Shown here: one piece after another, positions 1-5,560 of the stretch
How the letters are laid out: the number at the start of each line of letters is the position of its first letter
Numbering within the stretch: position 1 is the stretch's first letter
Assembly: GCA_002426575.1 (NCBI GenBank)
Contig: DIRE01000024.1
Location: 22,605-28,313 of the forward strand
Origin: Clostridiaceae bacterium UBA5444
Lineage (GTDB): Bacteria; Bacillota; Clostridia; Clostridiales; Oxobacteraceae
Direction of reading: 5' to 3'
Length of the DNA stretch: 5,709 nucleotides
Made by a program: the position numbers and the translations under genes
Notes under the pieces: model-generated
Databases searched by the model: none
The model's input: only the letters and a program-made list of their open reading frames with translations
Told to the model about the DNA's origin: nothing

Positions 1-78
1 GGCATTTAAGTCGCTGCTACAGTAAATCAAATCACCATATCCTGACATCAACACTATATTAAAACATAGCCAATACTT

Positions 79-130
79 AAAAAAAGGCATAATAAAAAGT
101 CCCTAAATTAATAGGAACTTTTTATTATGC
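79..130 (-). terminator. Intrinsic terminator closing the minus-strand gene cluster
   Basis: A 19-bp stem (arms 87-105 and 112-130) encloses a 6-base loop. On the minus strand it is followed by one C and then a run of seven T (85-79). Position 101 against 116 is a C-A mismatch in plus-strand RNA but a G-U wobble in minus-strand RNA, so the full stem forms only in the minus-strand transcript. The plus-strand side lacks a clean T run. It starts 34 bases after the stop of the small zinc-ribbon gene and would end the aroQ-efp transcript. Confidence 0.9.
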
Positions 131-163
131 TTAATATTTAATATTTAGAATTGTTTTTTGTAA

Positions 164-565
164 TTAGTCTTCGCAGCAGTGATCATCATCAGAGCAGCAG
201 TCACAGTCAAATTCTATTGGCTGATTACAATTTGGACATATTATTTCATCTTCCTCATCAAATACATCCTCATCTATAAATACTGTCTCCTTACAATTTG
301 GGCATTCAAGTTCAATAAATCCGTCATCATCTGGATCATCTTGCCCATATACCTCTTCTTCTAATTCTGATAAATCTTCATCTATTGCTTCAACATAGTC
401 TCCAAGCTCTGATCCTGCAGTATCTATCTCATCAATTGCTTCAGCCATATCTTCTAGAATACCTACAATAGCTTTTATTACCTTTCCCTCTTTTGTATCG
501 CTTTTAATATCTAATCCATCTATTAACCCATTTGCGTATGAAACCTTTTCTCTTATTGTCTCCAT
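164..565 (-). CDS. CD1247-type small acidic zinc-ribbon protein of unknown function
   Basis: This is a 133-residue cytoplasmic protein. Residues 1-75 resemble the short helical N-terminal domain found in clostridial proteins annotated as CD1247 N-terminal domain proteins, often encoded near efp and spoIIIA. The region is rich in Asp and Glu and probably forms a helical hairpin or coiled coil. Residues 86-115 form a zinc ribbon with CPNC at 88-91 and CPNC at 110-113. The last 13 residues add five further cysteines (121, 123, 124, 130, 131) and a His among Asp residues, which is odd and could form a second metal site. The ATG has a strong AAAGGAGG site 7 bases upstream. It lies 40 bases after efp and just before the terminator, so it is the last gene of the unit. 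Family membership is fairly sure. The function is unknown, and a regulatory or metal-related role is only inference. Confidence 0.88.
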   Translation of the reverse strand: METIREKVSYANGLIDGLDIKSDTKEGKVIKAIVGILEDMAEAIDEIDTAGSELGDYVEAIDEDLSELEEEVYGQDDPDDDGFIELECPNCKETVFIDEDVFDEEDEIICPNCNQPIEFDCDCCSDDDHCCED

Positions 566-572
566 TTCATTT

Positions 573-580
573 CCTCCTTT
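573..580 (-). promoter_or_regulatory. Strong ribosome binding site of the zinc-ribbon gene
   Basis: AAAGGAGG lies 7 bases before the ATG at 565. Another ATG at 570-568 is closer to it but is in a different frame. The homologous N-terminus (METIREKV) supports the start at 565. Confidence 0.75.
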
Positions 581-605
581 TTATTTATATGTTTTTTATT
601 ATTCT

Positions 606-1163
606 CTATGCCCTCTCCATGTATTCACCACTTCTTGTATCTATTCTAATTCTATCACCTGTGTTGATAAAAAGTGGTACCATAATTGTTGTTCCTGTTT
701 CAACTGTGGCAGGCTTTAAGGTGTTTGTTGCAGTATCTCCCTTAACGCCTGGCTCAGTATGAGTTATTTCAAGTTCTACAAAGTTTGGAGCCTCTACTGA
801 AAAAGCTTCACCTTTATAGAATTTTATTATTGCATTGTCATTTTCTTTTAGGTATACTATGGCTTCCTCCACTATATCATAATTAAGTGGAATTTGCTCA
901 TATGTATCTAAATCCATGAAATAATATAAACTTCCATCTTTATATAGATACTGCATTTCTTTTCTCTCAATTACAGCTTCAGGAAACTTTTCTGTAGGGT
1001 TAAATGTTCTTTCAATTACTGAACCTGTTATGACATTTTTAATTTTTGTCCTAACAAAAGCTGCCCCTTTACCTGGTTTTACATGCTGAAAGTCTACTAC
1101 CATCAATACTTGTCCATCCATTTCAAATGTCATACCTTTTCTAAATTCGCCTGCTGATATCAT
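606..1163 (-). CDS. efp: Translation elongation factor P
   Basis: This 185-residue protein is full length for EF-P. It binds between the ribosomal P and E sites and restores peptide-bond formation at consecutive prolines. Three beta-barrel domains are recognisable: a KOW-like domain I (about 1-63) and two OB folds (about 64-128 and 129-185). The C-terminal domain carries the EF-P signature near GDRIRIDTRSGEY. The domain I tip loop reads KPGKGAAF, and Lys32 matches the lysine that is 5-aminopentanolylated in Bacillus subtilis EF-P. No Arg-type (EarP) or PoxA-specific loop is seen. A GGAGGG site lies 9 bases before the ATG. The M24 peptidase gene precedes it by 105 bases and the zinc-ribbon gene follows, the same aroQ-peptidase-efp order as yqhS-yqhT-efp in B. 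subtilis. The modification enzymes are not in the window. Confidence 0.97.
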   Translation of the reverse strand: MISAGEFRKGMTFEMDGQVLMVVDFQHVKPGKGAAFVRTKIKNVITGSVIERTFNPTEKFPEAVIERKEMQYLYKDGSLYYFMDLDTYEQIPLNYDIVEEAIVYLKENDNAIIKFYKGEAFSVEAPNFVELEITHTEPGVKGDTATNTLKPATVETGTTIMVPLFINTGDRIRIDTRSGEYMERA

Positions 1164-1268
1164 AAATGTAATCCCTCCATAAAAAAAACAAATTTGCTGC
1201 TTACTATTAATTATTAACTATCTCTATTTTACCCTTTATTTATAAATAATAAACTCTTTTTTTTATAA
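1164..1268 (-). promoter_or_regulatory. AT-rich gap before efp with a 14-bp palindrome and a possible promoter
   Basis: The gap between the M24 peptidase gene and efp is almost pure A+T. It holds a perfect 14-bp palindrome (TTATTTATAAATAA, 1236-1249) and a -10-like TAAAAT at 1226-1231, with only a poor -35 (TTTATT, 1248-1253, spacer 16). The efp ribosome site is at 1173-1178. No terminator was found, so efp can be reached by read-through. A separate efp promoter here is possible but weakly supported, since such palindromes are common by chance in AT-rich DNA. Confidence 0.25.
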
Positions 1269-2345
1269 TCAATTATTTATCTCTATTATGTTCTTGTCTG
1301 ACTTTGATAAAACCCTATGCCCACTGCTAGTTACAAGGATAAGATCTTCAATTCTTACTCCACCGAAGTTTGGAATGTATATGCCAGGTTCATCTGTAAT
1401 TACCATATTAGCTGCAATTGACTCTTTACCTTTCCTTGATATAGTTGGCAGCTCATGTATATCCATACCAACTCCATGACCAAGCCCATGGCCAAAACAC
1501 TCACCATATCCTCTTTCTTCTATTAGATTCCTTGCAATCTTATCAAGTTCTTGTCCAGTAATATTAGGCCTTATTTGTTCTAAGACTTTTTCATTTGCCT
1601 CAAGTACAATATTATATATTTCCTTCTGCCTATCACTAGCCTTTCCAATAAATATTGTTCTTGTCATGTCTGAACAATATCCATTGTATATGCATCCAAA
1701 ATCTAAGGTTAAGAAGTCTCCATACTCTATCTTTTTTTCAGTGGCAGTTCCATGGGGAAGAGAAGCTCTTTTACCTGAAACAATTATAGATGGAAAAGAT
1801 AAACCTGATGCTCCATTTAATTTCATAAAATGCTCAAGTTCAAGACCTATCTCTTTCTCAGTCATACCTATTTTTATATATTTAACAATATGGCTAAAGG
1901 CATCATCAGCTATGGAAGCTGCTTTTTCTATGTTTTTAATCTCTTCCTCATCTTTTATCTGTCTTATCTGCTCAATCATATTGTTTAATTTTACAAACTC
2001 TATATTATCTAATTTTGAACGCAATTCCTCATAAAAGCCATAGGTAACAAAGTTTTCCTCAAACCCTAACTTTTTAATGCTGGCAGATATTATATTTTGT
2101 GATAAAAACTCAACAAGATTTCCTTTATAATCTAATACATCAAAGCCAACTGTCTGATCTTTTGCCTGCTCTGTAAATCTTGAATCTGTAATGAATAAGG
2201 CCTCTTTTTGTGTAACCAATATATAACTTTCATTACCAGTAAATCCCGTTATGTAATTTCGGTTAGTATCACTTAAAACCAAAGCCCCGTCCATGTCTTT
2301 TTCTTTCAATCTGTCTCTTAATATGTTCAGCCTAGTATTATTCAA
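1269..2345 (-). CDS. pepP: M24-family Xaa-Pro aminopeptidase (aminopeptidase P)
   Basis: This 358-residue cytoplasmic metallopeptidase is predicted to remove an N-terminal residue that precedes proline. Residues 1-130 form the creatinase-type N-terminal domain and 135-350 the pita-bread catalytic domain. The five expected metal ligands are visible: Asp215 (TLDFG), Asp226 (SDMTRT), His290 (GHGLGHGVG), Glu319 (DEPGIY) and Glu333 (RIED). His198 (LPHGT) and His297 match the other catalytic histidines, so the enzyme looks active. Its length fits the short Firmicute form such as B. subtilis YqhT. The start is TTG: AGGGGGTG (2351-2358) lies 5 bases upstream, no ATG is near, and MNNTRLNILR is a normal N-terminus for the family. 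The first four bases overlap the aroQ stop (TTGA), suggesting translational coupling. Substrate choice within M24 is inferred from similarity, and a related dipeptidase specificity cannot be excluded. Confidence 0.93.
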   Translation of the reverse strand: MNNTRLNILRDRLKEKDMDGALVLSDTNRNYITGFTGNESYILVTQKEALFITDSRFTEQAKDQTVGFDVLDYKGNLVEFLSQNIISASIKKLGFEENFVTYGFYEELRSKLDNIEFVKLNNMIEQIRQIKDEEEIKNIEKAASIADDAFSHIVKYIKIGMTEKEIGLELEHFMKLNGASGLSFPSIIVSGKRASLPHGTATEKKIEYGDFLTLDFGCIYNGYCSDMTRTIFIGKASDRQKEIYNIVLEANEKVLEQIRPNITGQELDKIARNLIEERGYGECFGHGLGHGVGMDIHELPTISRKGKESIAANMVITDEPGIYIPNFGGVRIEDLILVTSSGHRVLSKSDKNIIEINN

Positions 2346-2788
2346 TTGCTCACCCCCTGTTTAATATAATCATACAATGATTTAACTGCTAGTTTATATG
2401 TTTCCTTCCCAAATCCAGCTATTAAACCAATAGATGCTGAAGCTGTAATGGTTTTGCTTCTAAAATCTTCTCTATTAAATATGTTGGTCATATGAACCTC
2501 AACTGTTGGTATATTAACTGCATATAAAGCATCTAATATTGCTACACTGCTATAAGAATACGCAGCAGGATTTATTACGAAGCCATCTATTTTACCATAG
2601 CCTTCATGTATTGTATTGATGATTTCCCCCTCTATGTTGCTTTGAAAGAAGCTGATCTCAATCCCAAGTTCATTTCCAAAGGCCAATATTTCTTTGTTTA
2701 TATTCTCTAATGTATTCTCCCCATATTTATCCTTTTCTCTTATACCTAACATGTCCATGTTAGGTCCGTTAATAACCATGAATTTCAT
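2342..2788 (-). CDS. aroQ: Type II 3-dehydroquinate dehydratase (shikimate pathway), with altered active-site loop
   Basis: This 148-residue protein belongs to the dodecameric type II dehydroquinase family, which converts 3-dehydroquinate to 3-dehydroshikimate. It shows the NGPN motif (7-10), Arg17 and catalytic Tyr22 (KYG), QSN..GE (49-55), INP (72-74), EVHMTN with His99 (97-102) and REDFR with Arg110. The loop that normally reads Thr-His-(Thr/Tyr)-Ser here reads SYSS (78-81), so the usual active-site His (His81 in Mycobacterium tuberculosis) is Tyr79. The following Arg-Asp is Leu85-Asp86, and Ala75 stands where many members have Gly. I chose the ATG at 2788 because GAGG (2798-2801) lies 9 bases upstream. 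A GTG at 2797 would add three residues but would overlap that site. It is the first gene of the aroQ-peptidase-efp group. Family is certain; full catalytic activity is not. Confidence 0.93.
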   Translation of the reverse strand: MKFMVINGPNMDMLGIREKDKYGENTLENINKEILAFGNELGIEISFFQSNIEGEIINTIHEGYGKIDGFVINPAAYSYSSVAILDALYAVNIPTVEVHMTNIFNREDFRSKTITASASIGLIAGFGKETYKLAVKSLYDYIKQGVSN

Positions 2789-2797
2789 ACACGCCAC

Positions 2798-2801
2798 CCT
2801 C
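2798..2801 (-). promoter_or_regulatory. Ribosome binding site deciding the aroQ start
   Basis: GAGG, within GAGGGTGG, sits 9 bases before the ATG at 2788. A GTG at 2797 directly abuts this site and so is unlikely to be the start. The family motif NGPN then begins at residue 7, as is usual. Confidence 0.7.
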
Positions 2802-2827
2802 AGTATGGTAAATTATTTCCTATTATT

Positions 2828-2858
2828 CTTATAAATTGTTAGTAAAAACAATAAGCAA
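2828..2858 (-). promoter_or_regulatory. Candidate aroQ promoter with an inverted repeat filling the spacer
   Basis: On the minus strand, TTGCTT (2853-2858) and TATAAG (2828-2833) are 19 bases apart. The spacer contains an 18-base inverted repeat, ATTGTT-6-AACAAT (2835-2852). The predicted transcript would start about 30 bases before the aroQ ATG, a sensible leader length. The -10 matches consensus at 5 of 6 and the -35 at 3 of 6. A long spacer with a dyad inside it is the layout used by MerR-type activators, but no regulator gene is visible, so that is only an analogy. The call is weak because AT-rich DNA yields such matches by chance. Confidence 0.35.
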
Positions 2859-2928
2859 TATGCCCACTAGTTATTTTATCAGAAAACACATGGGTTTAGC
2901 AAATGTTTTATACAAATATGGATATATA

Positions 2929-2957
2929 TTATTAAACAGTGAAAAAATACAGCTCAA
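2929..2957 (-). promoter_or_regulatory. Second candidate promoter upstream of aroQ
   Basis: TTGAGC (2952-2957) and TAATAA (2929-2934) are separated by 17 bases on the minus strand, good sigma-A-like spacing. It would give a leader of about 135 bases before aroQ. I see no riboswitch or attenuator fold in that leader. It may be a real distal promoter or a chance match. Confidence 0.3.
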
Positions 2958-3025
2958 TACTTTATATTTCATTTTATAACCGCGTTATTATATTTCGAGA
3001 TAACTATGTTCAATGATATATGCCG

Positions 3026-3589
3026 TTATTTCCACTCTGTGCATATTAGGAAGCATTTATTATTATGACATGAACTATAATCATCTGTTACCCTATATGA
3101 TGCTACGATTACCCTCTTGTAATGCTTATAGTGGCCTATAGATGTTATTGTTATTCTTCTTTGCTCAAAATCAGGGTCTTCTGTTAATGATATTTCATAG
3201 TAACTTAAAACTCCATTGTTATCTTTAGTAAGTTCTAATGTATCAGCTCCCATAGGCGGCGGCTTTTTAGAATAGTTATTTATAGCTGTAGTAAATTCTC
3301 TTTTAATAAAGCTCCTAAGCTTTTTATCTATAATTGAGGCATCAAAGGTATTTTCTTTTTCAATTATATTGAGTACTTTATTTTCTATAATAAATAGTGA
3401 CCTTTCTATGCCTGATTCTGCTATATAATAGGCTTTCCTAGATTCATAATACTGTTTTGAGATAAGCAGCTGATGTTTACTTATTTCTGCAATTGGAAAT
3501 AATATTAGTACTGCAACAGATAAAAATATTATTATAAATATGAATGTATAACCTTTTTTATATGGATTATTTTTTAATTTTATTTGCAT
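3026..3589 (-). CDS. GspK/PilX-like minor pilin, probable tip subunit
   Basis: This 187-residue protein has a class III signal peptide: a 13-residue basic leader ending KKG, then a hydrophobic helix (14-33). Mature position 5 is Phe18 instead of Glu, as in GspK and many PilX-type proteins, which sit at the very tip of the (pseudo)pilus. Residues 47-66 (YYESRKAYYIAESGIERSLF) match the conserved stretch after the helix in PilX proteins. The rest is an extracellular domain without a recognised fold. A Pro-Pro-Pro at 110-112 should make its translation depend on EF-P. Three cysteines (174, 179, 183) crowd the C-terminus. The ATG overlaps the preceding gene by 10 bases, with AAAGG 10 bases upstream. 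It is the last gene of the pilin set, at the GspK position. Being a pilin-like protein is secure; the exact subtype rests on order, missing Glu5 and the post-helix motif. Confidence 0.85.
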   Translation of the reverse strand: MQIKLKNNPYKKGYTFIFIIIFLSVAVLILFPIAEISKHQLLISKQYYESRKAYYIAESGIERSLFIIENKVLNIIEKENTFDASIIDKKLRSFIKREFTTAINNYSKKPPPMGADTLELTKDNNGVLSYYEISLTEDPDFEQRRITITSIGHYKHYKRVIVASYRVTDDYSSCHNNKCFLICTEWK

Positions 3590-4095
3590 CTTTCTAATAC
3601 CTTTGAATAAAACAATTTAGATATATTAAATACTATATATTTGGGCTTATTCATAGGATCAAGCCTCCCTGTTGACAAATTAACGGTTAATATATTGTCA
3701 TAATAATAAAAATCTATATTATATAATGCCCTTGTAATAGGATTTGGCTGGTCATTAATTTTCTCATACAATATTTTTTTACCATTTTTGTATTCCCAAT
3801 ATATTTCTATGTTTTGCTCTTTTGATTTCATTTTTAGGGTTGTCTTTTCTTTATATTTATTTTCATAGGTATCAAAATACTCATTTTTCACTACGTATAT
3901 GTGGTCAGAAGTATTTACATCTCTTTCTATTATATACATTGCATGTCTTGCTTCCTGATGTATTTCCTGCATTATGCTGTTTTTTATATACATAGAAATT
4001 GTATCTGAATAAAGAACTGTTATAAGTAAAAAAATAATGCAAAGAAGTGATATAGATATGATCATCTCAATTAAAGTTAATCCTTTTCGCACCAT
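3580..4095 (-). CDS. GspJ/PilW-like minor pilin
   Basis: From the chosen start this is a 171-residue prepilin: a short leader MVRKG, cleavage before Leu6, and Glu10 at mature position 5 (LTLIEM), followed by a hydrophobic helix to about residue 28. The segment after the helix (EARHAMYIIERDV) and the beta-rich extracellular domain resemble GspJ/PilW proteins. A TTG at 4122 would add nine residues that overlap the previous gene. I prefer the ATG at 4095 because it lies one base after the previous stop (TAATATG), AAAGGA (4106-4111) is 10 bases upstream, and the leader is then short and basic. It probably joins the GspI- and GspK-like partners in a tip complex that starts pilus assembly in the membrane. 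Cys170 is the penultimate residue; its codon overlaps the next gene's start. Subtype is by position and weak similarity. Confidence 0.83.
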   Translation of the reverse strand: MVRKGLTLIEMIISISLLCIIFLLITVLYSDTISMYIKNSIMQEIHQEARHAMYIIERDVNTSDHIYVVKNEYFDTYENKYKEKTTLKMKSKEQNIEIYWEYKNGKKILYEKINDQPNPITRALYNIDFYYYDNILTVNLSTGRLDPMNKPKYIVFNISKLFYSKVLERCK

Positions 4096-4096
4096 A

Positions 4097-4627
4097 TTAT
4101 ATAGATCCTTTAAAACAAACAATATTAACTTTTCCTCTATCCCTTAAAATACTATCCCATACTGTAACATTTATCTTTATAATACTTCTTTCATCTTTAA
4201 TAGAAAAAGAAGATTTTATTATATAATCATAATCATATGTATCTAAATTGAACTTTTTCTGGATGGATTCAAAGCTATCATCTAAATTATCTTCAGTAGA
4301 TTTTAGACAATAGTTTTTTAATGAATTTATCATACCGTTATCTTTTTTATAAAGCGAATAAAATACAATGTTATCCGTATCAGGATCAATTGTGGTTCTA
4401 AATGTATCTCTAATAAATTTCTCTATACTATTTCCGTATATTTTACCCTTGTAAAATTCTATCGTACTTTCTGTAACAGAGGTTGATTCAGTTACTTTTT
4501 GTGCATATTTGTTGTTACCATAGGCTACGGAAATGAGTCCAACAAAAGGTATTAGTATTATTCCTAATACAGAAGCAGATACGGCAAGCTCAATAAGTAT
4601 AAATCCTTTTTTTACTTTTGTTATCAT
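4097..4627 (-). CDS. GspI/PilV-like minor pilin
   Basis: This 176-residue prepilin has an 8-residue basic leader (MITKVKKG), cleavage before Phe9, and Glu13 at mature position 5 (FILIE). A hydrophobic helix runs to about residue 35. The extracellular domain ends with a strand pattern (IKINVTVWD, 150-158, then GKVNIVCFKG) like the V-x-V-x-W strand typical of PilV/GspI proteins. AGGTG lies 8 bases before the ATG and overlaps the stop of the gene before it. The stop is one base before the next ATG, so translation is probably coupled. It is expected to form part of the pilus tip complex. Cysteines are at 107 and 171. It is surely a pilin-like protein; the GspI/PilV assignment rests on the strand motif and its third place in a G-H-I-J-K order. 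Confidence 0.85.
   Translation of the reverse strand: MITKVKKGFILIELAVSASVLGIILIPFVGLISVAYGNNKYAQKVTESTSVTESTIEFYKGKIYGNSIEKFIRDTFRTTIDPDTDNIVFYSLYKKDNGMINSLKNYCLKSTEDNLDDSFESIQKKFNLDTYDYDYIIKSSFSIKDERSIIKINVTVWDSILRDRGKVNIVCFKGSI
4106..4111 (-). promoter_or_regulatory. Ribosome binding site deciding the GspJ/PilW-like start
   Basis: AAAGGA lies inside the last codons of the previous gene, 10 bases before the ATG at 4095. It supports that ATG over the in-frame TTG at 4122, although a GAGG-like stretch also exists 11 bases before the TTG. Confidence 0.6.
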
Positions 4628-4638
4628 TTTATCAACAC

Positions 4639-5109
4639 CTAATCATCTTTTATGCTTATATAATCAGTTGCAACAGTTATAGTTATACTCTTATACTGAC
4701 CTAAATTGTTTGTTATGATTATGGTACATGGATTTGGCAGAGGTTTACCTGCTCTATCAAAAGATAGCATACTTTTAGTATAGGTAGATCGTGTATTATC
4801 AACCCTAATTCCCTGGGGCAAGTTTTTTCTTTTTACCACATGATCATCACGAGTGTCTCTACGAATATATATATAATAACTTCTTTCAGTACTATTGAAA
4901 AAAATATTACATGTATCTCCCTCATATTTTGCCGTTTCCTGGCAAAGCCTCAAATCACTGAGAAGCTCAATTGATGACATATCTAGTAAGGTGCTTTGTT
5001 TCAATCTATTATAGTCCTTAAATATGGGAATACATACTGAAAGAAGTATACTAATTAGTGCAAGACTAACTGCTAATTCTATAAAGGTAAAACCTCTTTT
5101 GAAATCCAT
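4639..5109 (-). CDS. GspH/FimT-like minor pilin
   Basis: This 156-residue prepilin has a 6-residue leader (MDFKRG), cleavage before Phe7, and Glu11 at mature position 5 (FTFIE). A hydrophobic helix covers about 7-30. The C-terminal part (LSFDRAGKPLPNP, then TIIITNNLGQYKSITITVATDYISI) has the F-x-x-x-G and I-x-x-x-N-x-x-G-x-x-x-x-I-x-V pattern of the GspH/FimT and ComGD group. Cysteines are at 26 (in the helix), 56, 67 and 128; the last three are extracellular and could form a disulfide. No Shine-Dalgarno sequence is seen before the ATG, only an A-rich stretch, so it may be translated weakly compared with the major pilin 22 bases upstream. It likely acts as a minor pilin linking the tip to the shaft. 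Confidence 0.86.
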   Translation of the reverse strand: MDFKRGFTFIELAVSLALISILLSVCIPIFKDYNRLKQSTLLDMSSIELLSDLRLCQETAKYEGDTCNIFFNSTERSYYIYIRRDTRDDHVVKRKNLPQGIRVDNTRSTYTKSMLSFDRAGKPLPNPCTIIITNNLGQYKSITITVATDYISIKDD

Positions 5110-5131
5110 TTTATTTTTTTAATAATTAATG

Positions 5132-5560
5132 TTAATCTGATGTTGGAGTGAATGTAGCTACGTCTCCGTTCATCGCTACATCATCAATGGTTTTACTTAA
5201 TATATCGCTCAACTTAGCATCAGCCCATTCCTTTGGAATTTCGGATAGATAAGGCCCAAATTCACCGTCTTCAGTCCCATCACTTTTTGTTTTTCCTATT
5301 AATAGTTCTTCTTTGCCTTTTAAGGTCGTATCTTTATCCTCTTTAAAAGTTTCTCTAATTGTTTTATTGTGCTCCATATCATATCTTTCTATTGCATTTT
5401 TTAATATTGAGAGATTTGTTTTTGCCTTTGTTACTTTTGCATTTTTAGTGTAGTCTGTTAATCTTGGCACTGTTATTAATGCCAAAATACCAAGTATTGC
5501 TATTACAGCAATTAACTCAATTAATGTAAAACCTTTTTTTACTTTTCTTTTTGTTTTCAT
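5132..5560 (-). CDS. Type IV major pilin / GspG-like prepilin
   Basis: This 142-residue prepilin has a 10-residue basic leader (MKTKRKVKKG), cleavage before Phe11, the classic FTLIELIAVIAILGILALITVP helix and Glu15 at mature position 5. Prepilin peptidase would cut and N-methylate it, and the mature protein would polymerise into the pilus shaft. After the helix come an amphipathic region (KAKTNLSILKNAIERYDMEH) and a small acidic and lysine-rich globular domain. The phrase FGPYLSEIPKEW (101-112) recalls the GPYL-x-x-xP segment of GspG and Gram-positive PilA proteins. It has no cysteines, so no C-terminal disulfide loop. AAAGGAG (5569-5575) lies 8 bases before the ATG, the strongest ribosome site of the pilin set. 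That strength and its first position fit the major subunit. It could serve a pilus or a secretion pseudopilus; without the ATPase and platform genes this cannot be decided. Confidence 0.92.
   Translation of the reverse strand: MKTKRKVKKGFTLIELIAVIAILGILALITVPRLTDYTKNAKVTKAKTNLSILKNAIERYDMEHNKTIRETFKEDKDTTLKGKEELLIGKTKSDGTEDGEFGPYLSEIPKEWADAKLSDILSKTIDDVAMNGDVATFTPTSD

Noticed and set aside
179..364. Plus-strand open frame of 61 codons opposite the zinc-ribbon gene
   Set aside because: It lies wholly within a well-supported gene on the other strand, has no ribosome site and encodes a low-complexity hydrophobic peptide.
532..762. Plus-strand open frame of 76 codons opposite the end of efp
   Set aside because: It is a shadow of the conserved efp coding strand and has no ribosome site.
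1288..1479. Plus-strand open frame of 63 codons opposite the M24 peptidase gene
   Set aside because: The minus strand here encodes conserved metal-binding motifs, so the plus-strand frame is a shadow.
1666..2034. Plus-strand open frame of 122 codons opposite the M24 peptidase gene
   Set aside because: It is antisense to the conserved catalytic domain and shows no recognisable domain.
2871..2972. Minus-strand open frame of 33 codons in the gap before aroQ
   Set aside because: There is no ribosome site before its ATG, its composition is that of AT-rich DNA, and it overlaps a promoter candidate.
2975..2990. Small hairpin ATAAC-GCG-GTTAT after the pilin genes as a terminator
   Set aside because: The stem is only 5 bp, mostly A/T, and no T run follows on the minus strand.
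4096..4122. TTG at 4122 as the start of the GspJ/PilW-like gene
   Set aside because: It would add nine residues overlapping the previous gene. The ATG at 4095 has a better ribosome site, lies directly after the previous stop and gives a typical short basic leader.
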